64,000 nt of DNA. It comes from Phototrophicus methaneseepsis (lineage in GTDB: Bacteria; Chloroflexota; Anaerolineae; Aggregatilineales; Phototrophicaceae). The position numbers and the translations under genes were made by a program. The notes beneath the pieces were generated by a model. The model was not told where the DNA came from, did not search any database, and saw only the letters and a program-made list of their open reading frames with translations. The stretch is taken from contig NZ_CP062983.1 in assembly GCF_015500095.1 (NCBI RefSeq), positions 2,108,001 through 2,172,000 on the forward strand, written 5' to 3'. Below are positions 44,576 to 53,076 of the stretch, one piece after another (the stretch's first letter is position 1; every line of letters starts with the position of its first letter).

Positions 44576-44991
44576 GAGAATGCTCCTTAGAAAGATAATC
44601 GGGTGTTCTACTGTCAATGGCCTGGTCAAATGTGGCTGGTTTTACGAGTCTGGCAACGTGTTTCCTGTGCGCTTGCTCGTCTCAATCAACTTGAGATAAG
44701 CATATGCCAAGGCGGGTTTAGCTTGTAGACACTTAAGTGTTGATCAGGGTGTTATTTAGTGAGATAGGCCTGGTTCGTGGGTGCGGAAGTACGCTTCAAT
44801 CCGATGCTGCATTTAATTTCGCGCGCTGGATAGTAGGGCAACACGAAATCAGAGAACAACTGGCTGAACGTTCTCTGACTTATCTGTCATGTGAGTAACT
44901 TCCCTAATGAATGTAAGAAGCCTATCCGATGCAGGGGGTAACTTTTAGGCTTGTACAGGACATCACTATTTACATCCCTGTACGAAAATGC
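44576..44991. other. Intergenic region with a 12-bp palindrome
   Basis: No gene is supported. ACACTTAAGTGT at 44729-44740 is a perfect palindrome and resembles the ACACTAAAAAGTGT next to the LysR gene at 41253-41266, so the same regulator might act on the hydrolase pair. Confidence 0.4.
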
Positions 44992-46707
44992 CTATGGAAT
45001 GATTGGCAGGATCAGGCGAGATGGATGCTCGGCATCGTGAAAAACGCGGTTAATGGCGGATCTGTATTGATCTGCAGTTTCTTTCTCAATGGCTCCGCCT
45101 GTATTGCTGTTACGGTCGAATCGTGGGAAGTTACTACTTGAAACTTCTAGTCGGATTCGATGTCCTGGTAAAAATACATTTGACGTTGCCCAGAGGTTCA
45201 GTCGCAACTCGTAGATGACATCAGGTTGGAGGCATTCGGGTTCGGTAAATGAATGACGATAACGAGCACGTAGAATGCCTTCCGTCAAGATAATTGCCCG
45301 GCCATCCGGATAAACATCTACAAGCTTGCCTGTAAAATCTGTATCGCGCGCCGACGAAGCAACGAACAAACACAATTCAACGGGGCCTGTTACTTCAACA
45401 GAATGATCTAATACGGGTGTGCTGTAAACGAACACATCGTCACACATTTCAACATCACGCTGATCCCGAGGGCCTATGACATTCCCGCCCGGCATCAATA
45501 CCTGTCCCCCCATCGTTGGAACAGGCCGTAGGGGGTTGTAAAGATACGTGTCTGGAGATTCATCCTCCGGCACTGTTTCTGATAATGTGCCATCTCCAAG
45601 GCGTGTGTTGGCTTGTCCGCTGCTGTGTAAATAATATGAGCGATATTGTGTATCCGGGAGCGGCCATTCTGTCGATGTGCGCCATTCATCAATGCCCATC
45701 ACGAAAAACATCACCGATGGTTCTTGCTCAATATGGTTATCGATGCCCTTCAACCAGCGATCAAACCAGCGAAGTTGAATATCCGTCAGGTCAATCGCAT
45801 GACTACTGGCACTCGGCCCAAATTCACGCTCTGGGAATGTGCCGCTGAAGTTTGAATGTGACCAGGGACCAATAATAAGCTTTTGGTTTCGTCGTGCATG
45901 TTCTGTGTTACCACGCGCTTTCATGCCCATATAATTCTCAAAAGCGCTCCACAGGAAGATGTCATACCATCCACTAAAATTGAGTGCTGGCACATTGATC
46001 TGTTCATAAGCTGTGCATGGTGAAGCTGGATGCCAGTAAGTATCTGCTGTTTGGTGTGCTAACCAGTCGCTGTAGAAAGATGCATATTCTTGAATAAGAG
46101 GATGATCGCCAAGTGGGATCTGAGATAATGCCGTGTTGAAATCGAGGTACTCAGTATTTTCTGGGATTGAATCGCCTTGTGCAGCACGGCGCTGGATTTC
46201 GGCGGGGATGATATTATCTACTACCCATCTCAGATCATGAAGGACTTTCGCGCCGCCCTGATAAGCCATGCCTTCATACATATCTGAGGGCGTAATCGAA
46301 GGCGCCATAGCTGTAAGGGCTGGCGGTTGTCTCATGGCGGGTATCCATTGAGTACATCCCAGATAAGACCCGCCAAAAGTTCCTACGACACCAGTTGACC
46401 ACGATTGTTTGGCAGCCCAGGCAATCGCATCAACCCCGTCATCAGCTTCTTGAAAATGTGGGTTGAACTGTCCTTCCGAAGCATATCGTCCGCGTACGTC
46501 CTGCACAACGATGACATATCCAGCCTGTACAGCGCGCATAATATCGAACGTGCCACTTGCAGAGACGATATGCTCTTTGTTATAGGGCGTCCGTGCGAGG
46601 AGAACCGGGGCAGGTGATGTATCTTCCAAACGGTAGACATCTGTCGCTAGAGCGACGCCATCTCGCATGGACACCATCATATTCTTTTCAATAACGATTG
46701 TGGACAT
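44992..46707 (-). CDS. CocE/NonD family hydrolase
   Basis: The 571-residue product is an alpha/beta hydrolase of the X-Pro dipeptidyl-peptidase/cocaine-esterase class. The N-terminal part has MRDGVALATDVYR and ARTPYNK; the nucleophile elbow is GTFGGSYLGCTQW (Ser114); VVQDVRGRYASEGQF precedes it. A C-terminal jelly-roll domain is present (VEVTGPVELCLFVASSARDT, HRIRLEVSSSNFPRFDRNSN). It cleaves ester or acyl-amide bonds; the substrate is not clear. No signal peptide. Its ATG overlaps the stop of the upstream exporter gene (TAATG), so the two are translationally coupled. Confidence 0.9.
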   Translation of the reverse strand: MSTIVIEKNMMVSMRDGVALATDVYRLEDTSPAPVLLARTPYNKEHIVSASGTFDIMRAVQAGYVIVVQDVRGRYASEGQFNPHFQEADDGVDAIAWAAKQSWSTGVVGTFGGSYLGCTQWIPAMRQPPALTAMAPSITPSDMYEGMAYQGGAKVLHDLRWVVDNIIPAEIQRRAAQGDSIPENTEYLDFNTALSQIPLGDHPLIQEYASFYSDWLAHQTADTYWHPASPCTAYEQINVPALNFSGWYDIFLWSAFENYMGMKARGNTEHARRNQKLIIGPWSHSNFSGTFPEREFGPSASSHAIDLTDIQLRWFDRWLKGIDNHIEQEPSVMFFVMGIDEWRTSTEWPLPDTQYRSYYLHSSGQANTRLGDGTLSETVPEDESPDTYLYNPLRPVPTMGGQVLMPGGNVIGPRDQRDVEMCDDVFVYSTPVLDHSVEVTGPVELCLFVASSARDTDFTGKLVDVYPDGRAIILTEGILRARYRHSFTEPECLQPDVIYELRLNLWATSNVFLPGHRIRLEVSSSNFPRFDRNSNTGGAIEKETADQYRSAINRVFHDAEHPSRLILPIIP

Positions 46708-47666
46708 TAGCTAACCTCAACTTGTAGATTTTTGCCCCGTTTCATTTTCGTATCCCGTCGTTCTCGATACAAAATGTACAATCCACTTGCTATCGTTAAG
46801 GTCGCTCCGATCCAGGTTGCGAGCAGGGGCACCTCCATAAAGAAGAGAAATCCCCATAGCATATTGAAAGGTAAAGAGACGTATTCAAATGGCGCAACGA
46901 CCGTAGCTGGTGCTGTGCTATAAGCTCGTGCAACGAAATACATTCCCCCAGCCCATATGAAACCCAATCCAAACATGACAAGCATATCGGTGAGTGTCGG
47001 CGTGTTCCAGGCGCGCAGCAAGAAAGCAATGCTTGGATGAGCATCCGACGTTGCTGAAACTAAAAACGCAAGCGGGTTCAAAATGACAGCCGCGATCAGG
47101 TAGACCAGTGAACTATAGTATGCCTGGGTTGCACTGCTATCTGTTTCTTTCAGCTTGCGCGTGATCAACACAGAGAATGCATAAAAAAGGACGGAGATCA
47201 AAGCAAAGATAGAGCCAAGATTGAAGGTCGCTGTACCTGGCCTGACGATGAACAAAACGCCTATAAAACCAACGATCAGAGCTATCCAGCGATAGGGCTG
47301 TACTGTTTCCCTCAAAATGAGGACTGATAAGATGGTAATCATCAGAGGGCCAGAAAAGCGAATGGCATCCACTTCTGCCAGGGGCAAGGCTGCCAATGCC
47401 ATAAATGCGGTGGTGTAGGAGAGAAACAGGAAAAAACCACGGACATATTCAAGTATCGGCTGCTGGGTCTTTGGTAACCCGCGTCCACCTTCAAGCCGGT
47501 AGAGCACAATGGTGATCGGCATGGCGATGACGCTACGGAACAGCACAATCTCCATAATGGAATAATCGCCACCAATCCACTTAACGGCGATACCCTGTAA
47601 CGAAAAAATCAGCATCGCTAAGCTGATAAAAACGATGCTGCGTAGATTGTCACTGATTGCTTTCAT
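46707..47666 (-). CDS. EamA/DMT family transporter
   Basis: The 319-residue product has about ten membrane helices in two EamA halves: SLAMLIFSLQGIAVKWIGG at the start, RFSGPLMITILSVLILRETV closing the first half, and FEYVSLPFNMLWGFLFFMEV, WIGATLTIASGLYILYRERR closing the second. DMT proteins export metabolites such as amino acids. Coupling to the CocE-type hydrolase suggests that the pair processes and moves the same compound, which is inference. Confidence 0.9.
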   Translation of the reverse strand: MKAISDNLRSIVFISLAMLIFSLQGIAVKWIGGDYSIMEIVLFRSVIAMPITIVLYRLEGGRGLPKTQQPILEYVRGFFLFLSYTTAFMALAALPLAEVDAIRFSGPLMITILSVLILRETVQPYRWIALIVGFIGVLFIVRPGTATFNLGSIFALISVLFYAFSVLITRKLKETDSSATQAYYSSLVYLIAAVILNPLAFLVSATSDAHPSIAFLLRAWNTPTLTDMLVMFGLGFIWAGGMYFVARAYSTAPATVVAPFEYVSLPFNMLWGFLFFMEVPLLATWIGATLTIASGLYILYRERRDTKMKRGKNLQVEVS

Positions 47667-47977
47667 TCATCATCCTATGGCACATCGCCCGAGCTTTTTA
47701 CTTTAATGGCGCTCTGTTGCATAAATCCTGGTTGCTAAAAACATTCTCCAAATATTCAGAAGGATTTTTCCTTCTTTTCACTAATTTTGACCTCAATACT
47801 GGCGATAGAACCTCTCCCCTGGTGGACGATGCTTGAGCAAAACCCAGTATCGTTATAGAAGGTTTCTCCAGTATTCATTATGGCCTGACATGATAAGAAG
47901 TGATTGTAGAATTATCCAAGATGGTTGCATAATTCTCTGAATTTTTGAGCTTTCCAGCGATATGCTGCTGGATGTTG
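47667..47977. other. Intergenic region upstream of the exporter operon
   Basis: These 311 bases must contain the promoter of the exporter-hydrolase pair. CTCTGTTGCATAAATCC near 47711 resembles the end of some insertion sequences, but no second end or transposase is present. Nothing else is supported. Confidence 0.35.
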
Positions 47978-48754
47978 TTAGTCTGTCTCTGCTGAGTAGT
48001 GGCTCGCGTCAATCGTTAGATTGATCAACACAGTAATTTGCCGGATGATCTCTTGAGCGCGTTCTTCTTGTTCTTTGAGCGTCGTCAACCAGCGATCCGC
48101 GATAGTTTCAATATATTCATTGTCGCCGGGGGTATCCAGGGCCTCGCGTAGATGGGCTTTTTCCCCAGTGTCGAACTGTCGCAGCATACGCAAAATAGCC
48201 ATGACACTATAGCCAGATTGGCGCAAAATGCGGATGACCCGTAGGCGTCCTATTTCTGTTGCCCGGTAGATGCGGTAATGGGTGGTTGGGTCACGCGGTA
48301 CGTCGATCAATCCGCTACGGTCCCAATTACGCAATTGATCCACAGAAACACCTAAATGCTGCGCCGTTGCACCGATATTGAGGCTGTGTTGGGTGGTATC
48401 GAGCATTTGCCCCTGTGCCCAACGCTCCAGGAATTCAATAGCGGCCTCTGCATGTGTTCGTTCGATGCGCACATTGATGAGGTGCTCATAGGCCAGCTCC
48501 ATAGCCATCCCCATGTCACCATCTGCGGCACACTGAATCAGATCAACGATGACCTGCTTTTTTCCAATATAGGGCCATGTTAGCGCCAACCGCGCCAGCC
48601 GCATCTGTTCAAGATGCAATTGGGTAAATAAGCGATACCCTGAGGGGCTGCGTGGCACAGAGGACAAAAAACCATAGGATTCGTACAGGCGCACTGTGTT
48701 GACATGCACCCCGATTTCCTTGGCAATATCGGATGTTTTTAAATAGTTAGCCAT
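47978..48754 (-). CDS. Transcriptional regulator with two MerR DNA-binding domains
   Basis: The 258-residue product carries two complete MerR winged helices. The first is at about 4-45 (LKTSDIAKEIGVHVNTVRLY, YGFLSSVPRSPSGYRLF). The second is at about 126-195 (NIGATAQHLGVSVDQLRNWD, RSGLIDVPRDPTTHYRIY, then GRLRVIRILRQSGYSVMAIL). A helical linker of about 80 residues joins them. A short C-terminal coil (TLKEQEERAQEIIRQITVLI) would dimerise. MerR proteins normally have one such domain. No Cys-based metal site is seen. It could bind two adjacent operators as one chain, or the second copy may act as a sensor. Confidence 0.9.
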   Translation of the reverse strand: MANYLKTSDIAKEIGVHVNTVRLYESYGFLSSVPRSPSGYRLFTQLHLEQMRLARLALTWPYIGKKQVIVDLIQCAADGDMGMAMELAYEHLINVRIERTHAEAAIEFLERWAQGQMLDTTQHSLNIGATAQHLGVSVDQLRNWDRSGLIDVPRDPTTHYRIYRATEIGRLRVIRILRQSGYSVMAILRMLRQFDTGEKAHLREALDTPGDNEYIETIADRWLTTLKEQEERAQEIIRQITVLINLTIDASHYSAETD

Positions 48755-49030
48755 AAGTAACCCTCATGCTTCGTTGGCATTATAGCTGACGAGGCGCAAA
48801 AACCTTTATGTTTAGCAAGATGAACCGCGAACGATAGACTCGCTAACATTCAAACAAATAAGATGGCAAATAAAACGCGGATCAAAAATAGAGAAATAAA
48901 AATCTGGTATTGGGTCAAGTTTTGCGCTTGTTTAGCGAGCTTGGCCCGATACCAGATTCATCTCTGGGTGGCGTGAGTTTGTGTGATAAAAATTTATATA
49001 ATACGAGCTTGGTAACCCGTATTGTTCGCT

Positions 49031-49645
49031 TCAAACCGTCTCGCGATTATCCTTGATCGCATGGACAGTTGCATTGAGTTCCTGCCGACGAGCGGCGACC
49101 AACACATTCACCATCTTATTCTGCACCTCAACGGTGTTCATCAGCGTATCAATCTTACGATGCAGGTCGACGATTTCAAGCTCATTCTTCAGGTTCACCT
49201 GGTAATCGTTCTCGGCAACGAGGCGATCTTTTGATGCCTGGCGATTTTGCGCCATGAGGATCACGGGTGCTTGTAAGCCAGCTAACGTGCTGAGTGCCAG
49301 ATTCAGGAGGATGAAAGGCGCTGGGTCCAGAGCACGATCACCCAGGGCAAGATTGCTCCCCATCCATAGGGCCATAAATACGACAAAGCTGATGATAAAG
49401 CGCCAGCTACCGGCCATCGAGGCGAGCCAATCGGCCATGCGGTCGCCAAGTGTGGAGGTTTCGTCAATTTCTTCGTAAACATCATCTGAAACTGTGCGCG
49501 GGCGCAGATGATGAATCAGCTCTCTGGCTTCAGGGCTGAGCAGGCTATCAAGGGCCTCAATTTCGTCAATTAACTGTTGGATCCGTTCGTCTTTTTCGTC
49601 TTCCGGCAGGGCAACCAGACGATCCAAAATCAGGTCATTGTACAT
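49031..49645 (-). CDS. DUF1003 family membrane protein
   Basis: The 204-residue product has an acidic helical head (EDEKDERIQQLIDEIEALDS), then the DUF1003 core: TLGDRMADWLASMAGSWRFI, two membrane helices (about 83-103 and 110-133) with NLALSTLAGLQAPVILMAQN, and the polar signature NRQASKDRLVAENDYQVNLK. It ends with a coiled coil. The family has no firm biochemical role, though cation handling is often proposed. A structured leader lies 40 bases upstream of the start. Confidence 0.9.
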   Translation of the reverse strand: MYNDLILDRLVALPEDEKDERIQQLIDEIEALDSLLSPEARELIHHLRPRTVSDDVYEEIDETSTLGDRMADWLASMAGSWRFIISFVVFMALWMGSNLALGDRALDPAPFILLNLALSTLAGLQAPVILMAQNRQASKDRLVAENDYQVNLKNELEIVDLHRKIDTLMNTVEVQNKMVNVLVAARRQELNATVHAIKDNRETV

Positions 49646-49683
49646 GGCACACTTCTCTTTCTTGCTATGAGGTTGTCGTTTAG

Positions 49684-49770
49684 AGAAGCCGGTGCTTATC
49701 TGGTGTCCCCATCGAATGGGGTCGGCGATAACGCGGGTAGCTCACTTGCCCGCTTTCGCCTAGTTGCTAA
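49684..49770 (-). promoter_or_regulatory. Structured leader upstream of the DUF1003 gene
   Basis: Read on the minus strand, the leader can form GGCGA / TCGCC enclosing GCGGG / CCCGC with the loop CAAGTGAGCTA, and beside it CCCCAT / ATGGGG with loop TCG. An alternative TTATC / GATAA pairing would enclose the second hairpin and compete with the first. Switching pairings just before a start codon are typical of cis-acting RNA. I could not match it to a riboswitch class I know. Confidence 0.45.
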
Positions 49771-50082
49771 AAGGGGAAGGTCTATCGCAGTGCGTTACCG
49801 CCGCCAAATATGGGCGGCTCCTGGGTTTGGGATTGCGTACTGTCGTTCATCTCATACTTTGAATTAGTGAACAGAAAACGGACGTGACTTCCGTCCGACT
49901 TCGTTACTATATACCTCGTTTGTTTATCTGTAAAGGACCTAAATACATAAGAAAAATGAGCTTTTTGTGCGTCTACAATACCGCCCATTAGCCCGACAAA
50001 TCGCTATTCGACTTTTGTTTTGTCGGGCCAATGACAGCATCAATTAAAACGCAAAACGTGGACGACGCCACTGCCTAAATCG
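49771..50082. other. Intergenic region between two minus-strand genes
   Basis: About 310 bases with no supported gene. It includes the probable promoter of the DUF1003 leader and a TTTGTCGGGCTAATGGG / GGCCCGACAAAA-type inverted pair (AGCCCGACAAA at 49991, TTTGTCGGGC at 50019) that may end the sigma-factor operon. Confidence 0.4.
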
Positions 50083-51591
50083 TTATTTATTCCCCGCATT
50101 GCCGGAGTTGCCGCTGTTGCCAGCATTCCCACTATTACCTGGGTTATCTGGTGGGTTACCGCTATTGCCAGCGTTCCCACTGTTACCCGGGTTATCCGGC
50201 GGGTTGCCGCTATTGCCAGAGTTTCCACTATTACCCGGGTTATCTGGCGGGTTGCCGCTGTTGCCAGCATTCCCACTGTTACCCGGGTTATCTGGTGGAT
50301 TGCCACTGTTGCCGCTATTGCCAGCATTCCCACTGTTACCTGGGTTATCCGGAGGGTTGCCAGCATTGCCGCTGTTGCCCGGACTATCCGGAGGATTGCC
50401 GCCGCTCGCGTTGCCGGAATTGGCATTTTGTGCCGGGGTATTAGGAGCGTTGCCAAGCATGATCAGGCTCCGTGAGATCCACCCCTCTGTTTCATTGGGT
50501 AAGATGATATGCATCCACTGGTTATCATCTGATATTTCCACGATTTGGACCGGCGTATAGGGTTCTACCGCGGTGATGACGGTGCCATTCGGCGTCTCGC
50601 GTACGTTGACGCGACCATTCGCCTTGACATAACCAACCCGAGTAATATCTGGCTGCAGGACGACTGCCGGTGGTGTAGGCGTCTCTACAGTGGGGACTGG
50701 CGTATTTGTGATCGTCGTCGGTGTACGTGTAGGCGTGCTGGAGGGCGTCGCCGTTGTCGTTGATGTCGTTGTCGCCGTCGGAGACGGTGTCGCCGTCATG
50801 GTTGTTGTTTGTGTCGGCGTAAGGCTCATCGTGATGGTAATGGGTGCATCTGGTGAACTTGCAGGCGCTGTTGGTGATGCATCTACAATCAGGGCATCAG
50901 CTTCTGGTGTTGTGGTGGATGTTGGCAGCGCGATCAGGCTGTTATCTGCCCGTGCAGTTGCCAGCACGTCAAGGCTGTTGCCATTATCCAGGCTCATCAG
51001 GCTGGCCGAATTAGCAACATATTCCAGCACGGCGTAGATTTCTATAGCTTGATTCGTATCTGTTGCTTCCACATCCTCAGCTATGGATGCCTGCTTCAAA
51101 TTTGCCAGGGACTCATTGACCAGCTCATTTGAAAAGATGCCGCGATCAAGCAGGATGGCAGCTTCATCTGCACGACGCTTTGCAAGACGCATATATACAT
51201 CAGCTCGCCTGTTCAGCAAAGGCGCGGTAATGAGTTCGACCTGTTCCGTGATGCGTTTCGCCCCATAAAGGACATCACCCGGCACCGCAGAATCGGAGAC
51301 GGCTGGTATGAGGACCATGAAGACAATCACTGCTGCCGCTGCTGCCAGACGCGTAAGCCCAATTGGGATAATACGGGCTGGGGCCGGTTGGCTCGGTACA
51401 GCCTGGAGAATACGGTCTTCCATACGTTGGCGAGCTGCAGCGGAAAGCTGAGGCGCTTGCTCTTTAGAGAAGAGCTGCGCAACCTGAGCCGCAGGGTCAT
51501 TGTCGCCCGCAGACGAAAATGACTGCTTGGCTGATCGCTTTTTATCCAGATAGTCAGCCAGTTGGTCTGGATTCAGATGGCTCTCAGTCAT
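50083..51591 (-). CDS. Anti-sigma-like DUF5667/SH3 membrane protein with a Gly-Asn repeat tail
   Basis: The 502-residue product has a polar head (1-70, NPDQLADYLDKKRSAKQSF), a membrane helix (about 80-98), a DUF5667 domain (AVPGDVLYGAKRITEQVELI and following helices, 102-200), a Thr/Pro linker (about 225-315), a bacterial SH3 domain (about 322-385: VNVRETPNGTVITAVEPYTP, WISRSLIMLG), and a tail of about 110 residues made of NPPDNPGNSGNAGNSG-type repeats. Its start overlaps the stop of the sigma factor gene by four bases (ATGA), the usual arrangement for sigma and anti-sigma. The outside part would sense the cell wall and the tail may extend through it. No zinc-type anti-sigma motif is present. 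Confidence 0.85.
   Translation of the reverse strand: MTESHLNPDQLADYLDKKRSAKQSFSSAGDNDPAAQVAQLFSKEQAPQLSAAARQRMEDRILQAVPSQPAPARIIPIGLTRLAAAAAVIVFMVLIPAVSDSAVPGDVLYGAKRITEQVELITAPLLNRRADVYMRLAKRRADEAAILLDRGIFSNELVNESLANLKQASIAEDVEATDTNQAIEIYAVLEYVANSASLMSLDNGNSLDVLATARADNSLIALPTSTTTPEADALIVDASPTAPASSPDAPITITMSLTPTQTTTMTATPSPTATTTSTTTATPSSTPTRTPTTITNTPVPTVETPTPPAVVLQPDITRVGYVKANGRVNVRETPNGTVITAVEPYTPVQIVEISDDNQWMHIILPNETEGWISRSLIMLGNAPNTPAQNANSGNASGGNPPDSPGNSGNAGNPPDNPGNSGNAGNSGNSGNPPDNPGNSGNAGNSGNPPDNPGNSGNSGNSGNPPDNPGNSGNAGNSGNPPDNPGNSGNAGNSGNSGNAGNK
50096..50420. repeat. In-frame tandem repeats in the Gly-Asn tail
   Basis: Units of 9 bases (Gly-Asn-Ser / Gly-Asn-Ala) and longer units with Pro-Pro-Asp-Asn-Pro recur with third-position variation. 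Repeats keep the frame, so they are selected as protein and are not a CRISPR array. Confidence 0.8.
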
Positions 51592-52151
51592 TGGTCGCCT
51601 CGTAGATAATGTCGCACTTTGTTCTGTCCCAATAAATCAGCCAGACGGTTGAGCGCCCGATGCTGTGCACTCTTCACAGCGGTGACGCTCCTACCTAATA
51701 CATCCGCAACCTGTTTATGCGAGTAATGCTCGACAAATCGCAAATATAAGACATCCTGGTCTTCTTCGCTCAATGTAAAGAAGGCCGCCTGTAATTCACT
51801 GTGCTCCTCTTCTGTGAGCACTTCTTGTTCTGGCAAGGGGTGGCTGCTGGCAAAATGATCCGCTAGTTCTTCCTGCGTGTGTCGATTGCTTTTTCTTCGC
51901 ATATCGATCACACGAGCGGATGCCATGCGATATAGCCAAGCCTCAAACGGAGCACCGGTGATCTTGTAGGTTGGTAATGCCTCTATCATCTTAATGAAGA
52001 CCTCTGTGGTTATGTCTTCGGCATCTTGTGTGTTACCAACACGGTAGGCAATGTAACGGTAAATCTGATCAACGTATGCTTGGTAGATTTGAGATATGGC
52101 TTTCCTATCCCCTCGCTGAGCTTGTCGGATGATGCGATGACTAACTTCCAT
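51588..52151 (-). CDS. ECF-type RNA polymerase sigma factor
   Basis: The 187-residue product has sigma region 2 (ISQIYQAYVDQIYRYIAYRV, TQDAEDITTEVFIKMIEALP, WLYRMASARVIDMRR) and region 4 (FTLSEEDQDVLYLRFVEHYS, HKQVADVLGRSVTAVKSAQH). It directs transcription of a specific regulon. It is coupled to the membrane gene at 50083-51591 and divergent from the TadE-like operon at 52591, which is its most likely target besides itself. Confidence 0.9.
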   Translation of the reverse strand: MEVSHRIIRQAQRGDRKAISQIYQAYVDQIYRYIAYRVGNTQDAEDITTEVFIKMIEALPTYKITGAPFEAWLYRMASARVIDMRRKSNRHTQEELADHFASSHPLPEQEVLTEEEHSELQAAFFTLSEEDQDVLYLRFVEHYSHKQVADVLGRSVTAVKSAQHRALNRLADLLGQNKVRHYLRGDQ

Positions 52152-52590
52152 TGCGCTTCGTCACTTAGCGTACACTTTTGTATGGTGAGTGGCCGCAGAG
52201 AGCATGAACTGCGCCAGTAATCAGAACTAGGAAGCTATTATATCAGGGCTTCCTTAGAACCATGAGAACGCACAGTGAGCTAGGCATCAAGTCATATCGA
52301 CAAGGGCATCTCCTACATAGAATCTCGATTCATCCATTGTGATGGCATCGATCCCTCCAATTTCCTTGTTACACCTTAAACCGTATAAGGTGCCGAGATG
52401 TCGCAGAATTGGTGCCATGAATTTCTGGATAGGCTCTTGATTTGCCTTATACCCTATAGATTGAGCCACAATCGATTGTTTTTATAGCCCTGATTAATGG
52501 TTTATTTACACTTTCACAACAATTGGCCTGTGACATTGGGCGACTTTTGACGGTCTAACTTGCAAAGCCATAAGGTTTTCGAGGGATATT
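52152..52590. other. Divergent control region between sigma factor and TadE operon
   Basis: These 439 bases hold promoters for both directions. A 60-codon minus-strand frame at 52287-52469 has a GTG start and weak protein character; I do not accept it as a gene. No clear ECF promoter pair could be fixed by eye. Confidence 0.4.
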
Positions 52591-53076
52591 GTGAAAAAGT
52601 CATTGCGTCATCATCAGTTGGAAAGTGGGCAGAGCCTGGTTGAATTCTCAGTGCTTAGCATCCTTGTTTTGATTATTCTGGTGGGCCTGCTGGATCTCGG
52701 ACGTGTTTACTTCCTACATATTGCATTGGAGGATGGCGCAGGCGAAGCCGCACTCTATCTTTCAATCAATCCTGGCTGCCGCAACGCGAGTGATCTGCCA
52801 GACCCGTCAAATCCTACATTTTGTGCAGACCCTAATAACGCGGAATACCGCGCTCGTACTTCGAGCGGTGGACAGCTGGCCTGGGATGAAGCCTTGATTG
52901 TAGTCGAGCGTCCCAGAGAATACGGCGTCGGTGATCCTATAGAAGTCACAATTGAGTATCCCTTCCGATTCCTACTGCCATTAATCCCCGCAATCAGCGG
53001 TGTCAATCCCTTCCCGCTGCGTGGACATGCAACACAAATCATTCTTACTGAAGTTACAGGCGAGGTGCAGCAATGA
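52591..53076 (+). CDS. TadE-like pilin protein
   Basis: The 161-residue product begins with the TadE signature ESGQSLVEFSVLSILVLIIL, VGLLDLGRVYFLHIALEDGA. These proteins are minor pilins or surface-exposed proteins inserted by the Tad (Flp) secretion machinery. The exported part has a disulphide-capable GCRNAS and TFCADP pair. Start GTG has GAGGG upstream. Its stop overlaps the next ATG (ATGA), so translation is coupled to the giant TadE fusion. The Tad ATPase and secretin genes are not in the window. Confidence 0.9.
   Translation: MKKSLRHHQLESGQSLVEFSVLSILVLIILVGLLDLGRVYFLHIALEDGAGEAALYLSINPGCRNASDLPDPSNPTFCADPNNAEYRARTSSGGQLAWDEALIVVERPREYGVGDPIEVTIEYPFRFLLPLIPAISGVNPFPLRGHATQIILTEVTGEVQQ

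Noticed and set aside
47705..47735. GCTCTGTTGCATAAATCC resembling an insertion-sequence end
   Set aside because: There is no second inverted end, no transposase and no target duplication in view.
50096..50420. Tandem repeats that look like a CRISPR array or a minisatellite
   Set aside because: The units are multiples of three, keep an open frame and vary at third positions; they encode the Gly-Asn tail of the protein at 50083-51591. There are no unique spacers.
52287..52469. 60-codon minus-strand frame with GTG start
   Set aside because: Weak protein character, no ribosome binding site, and it lies in the divergent control region.
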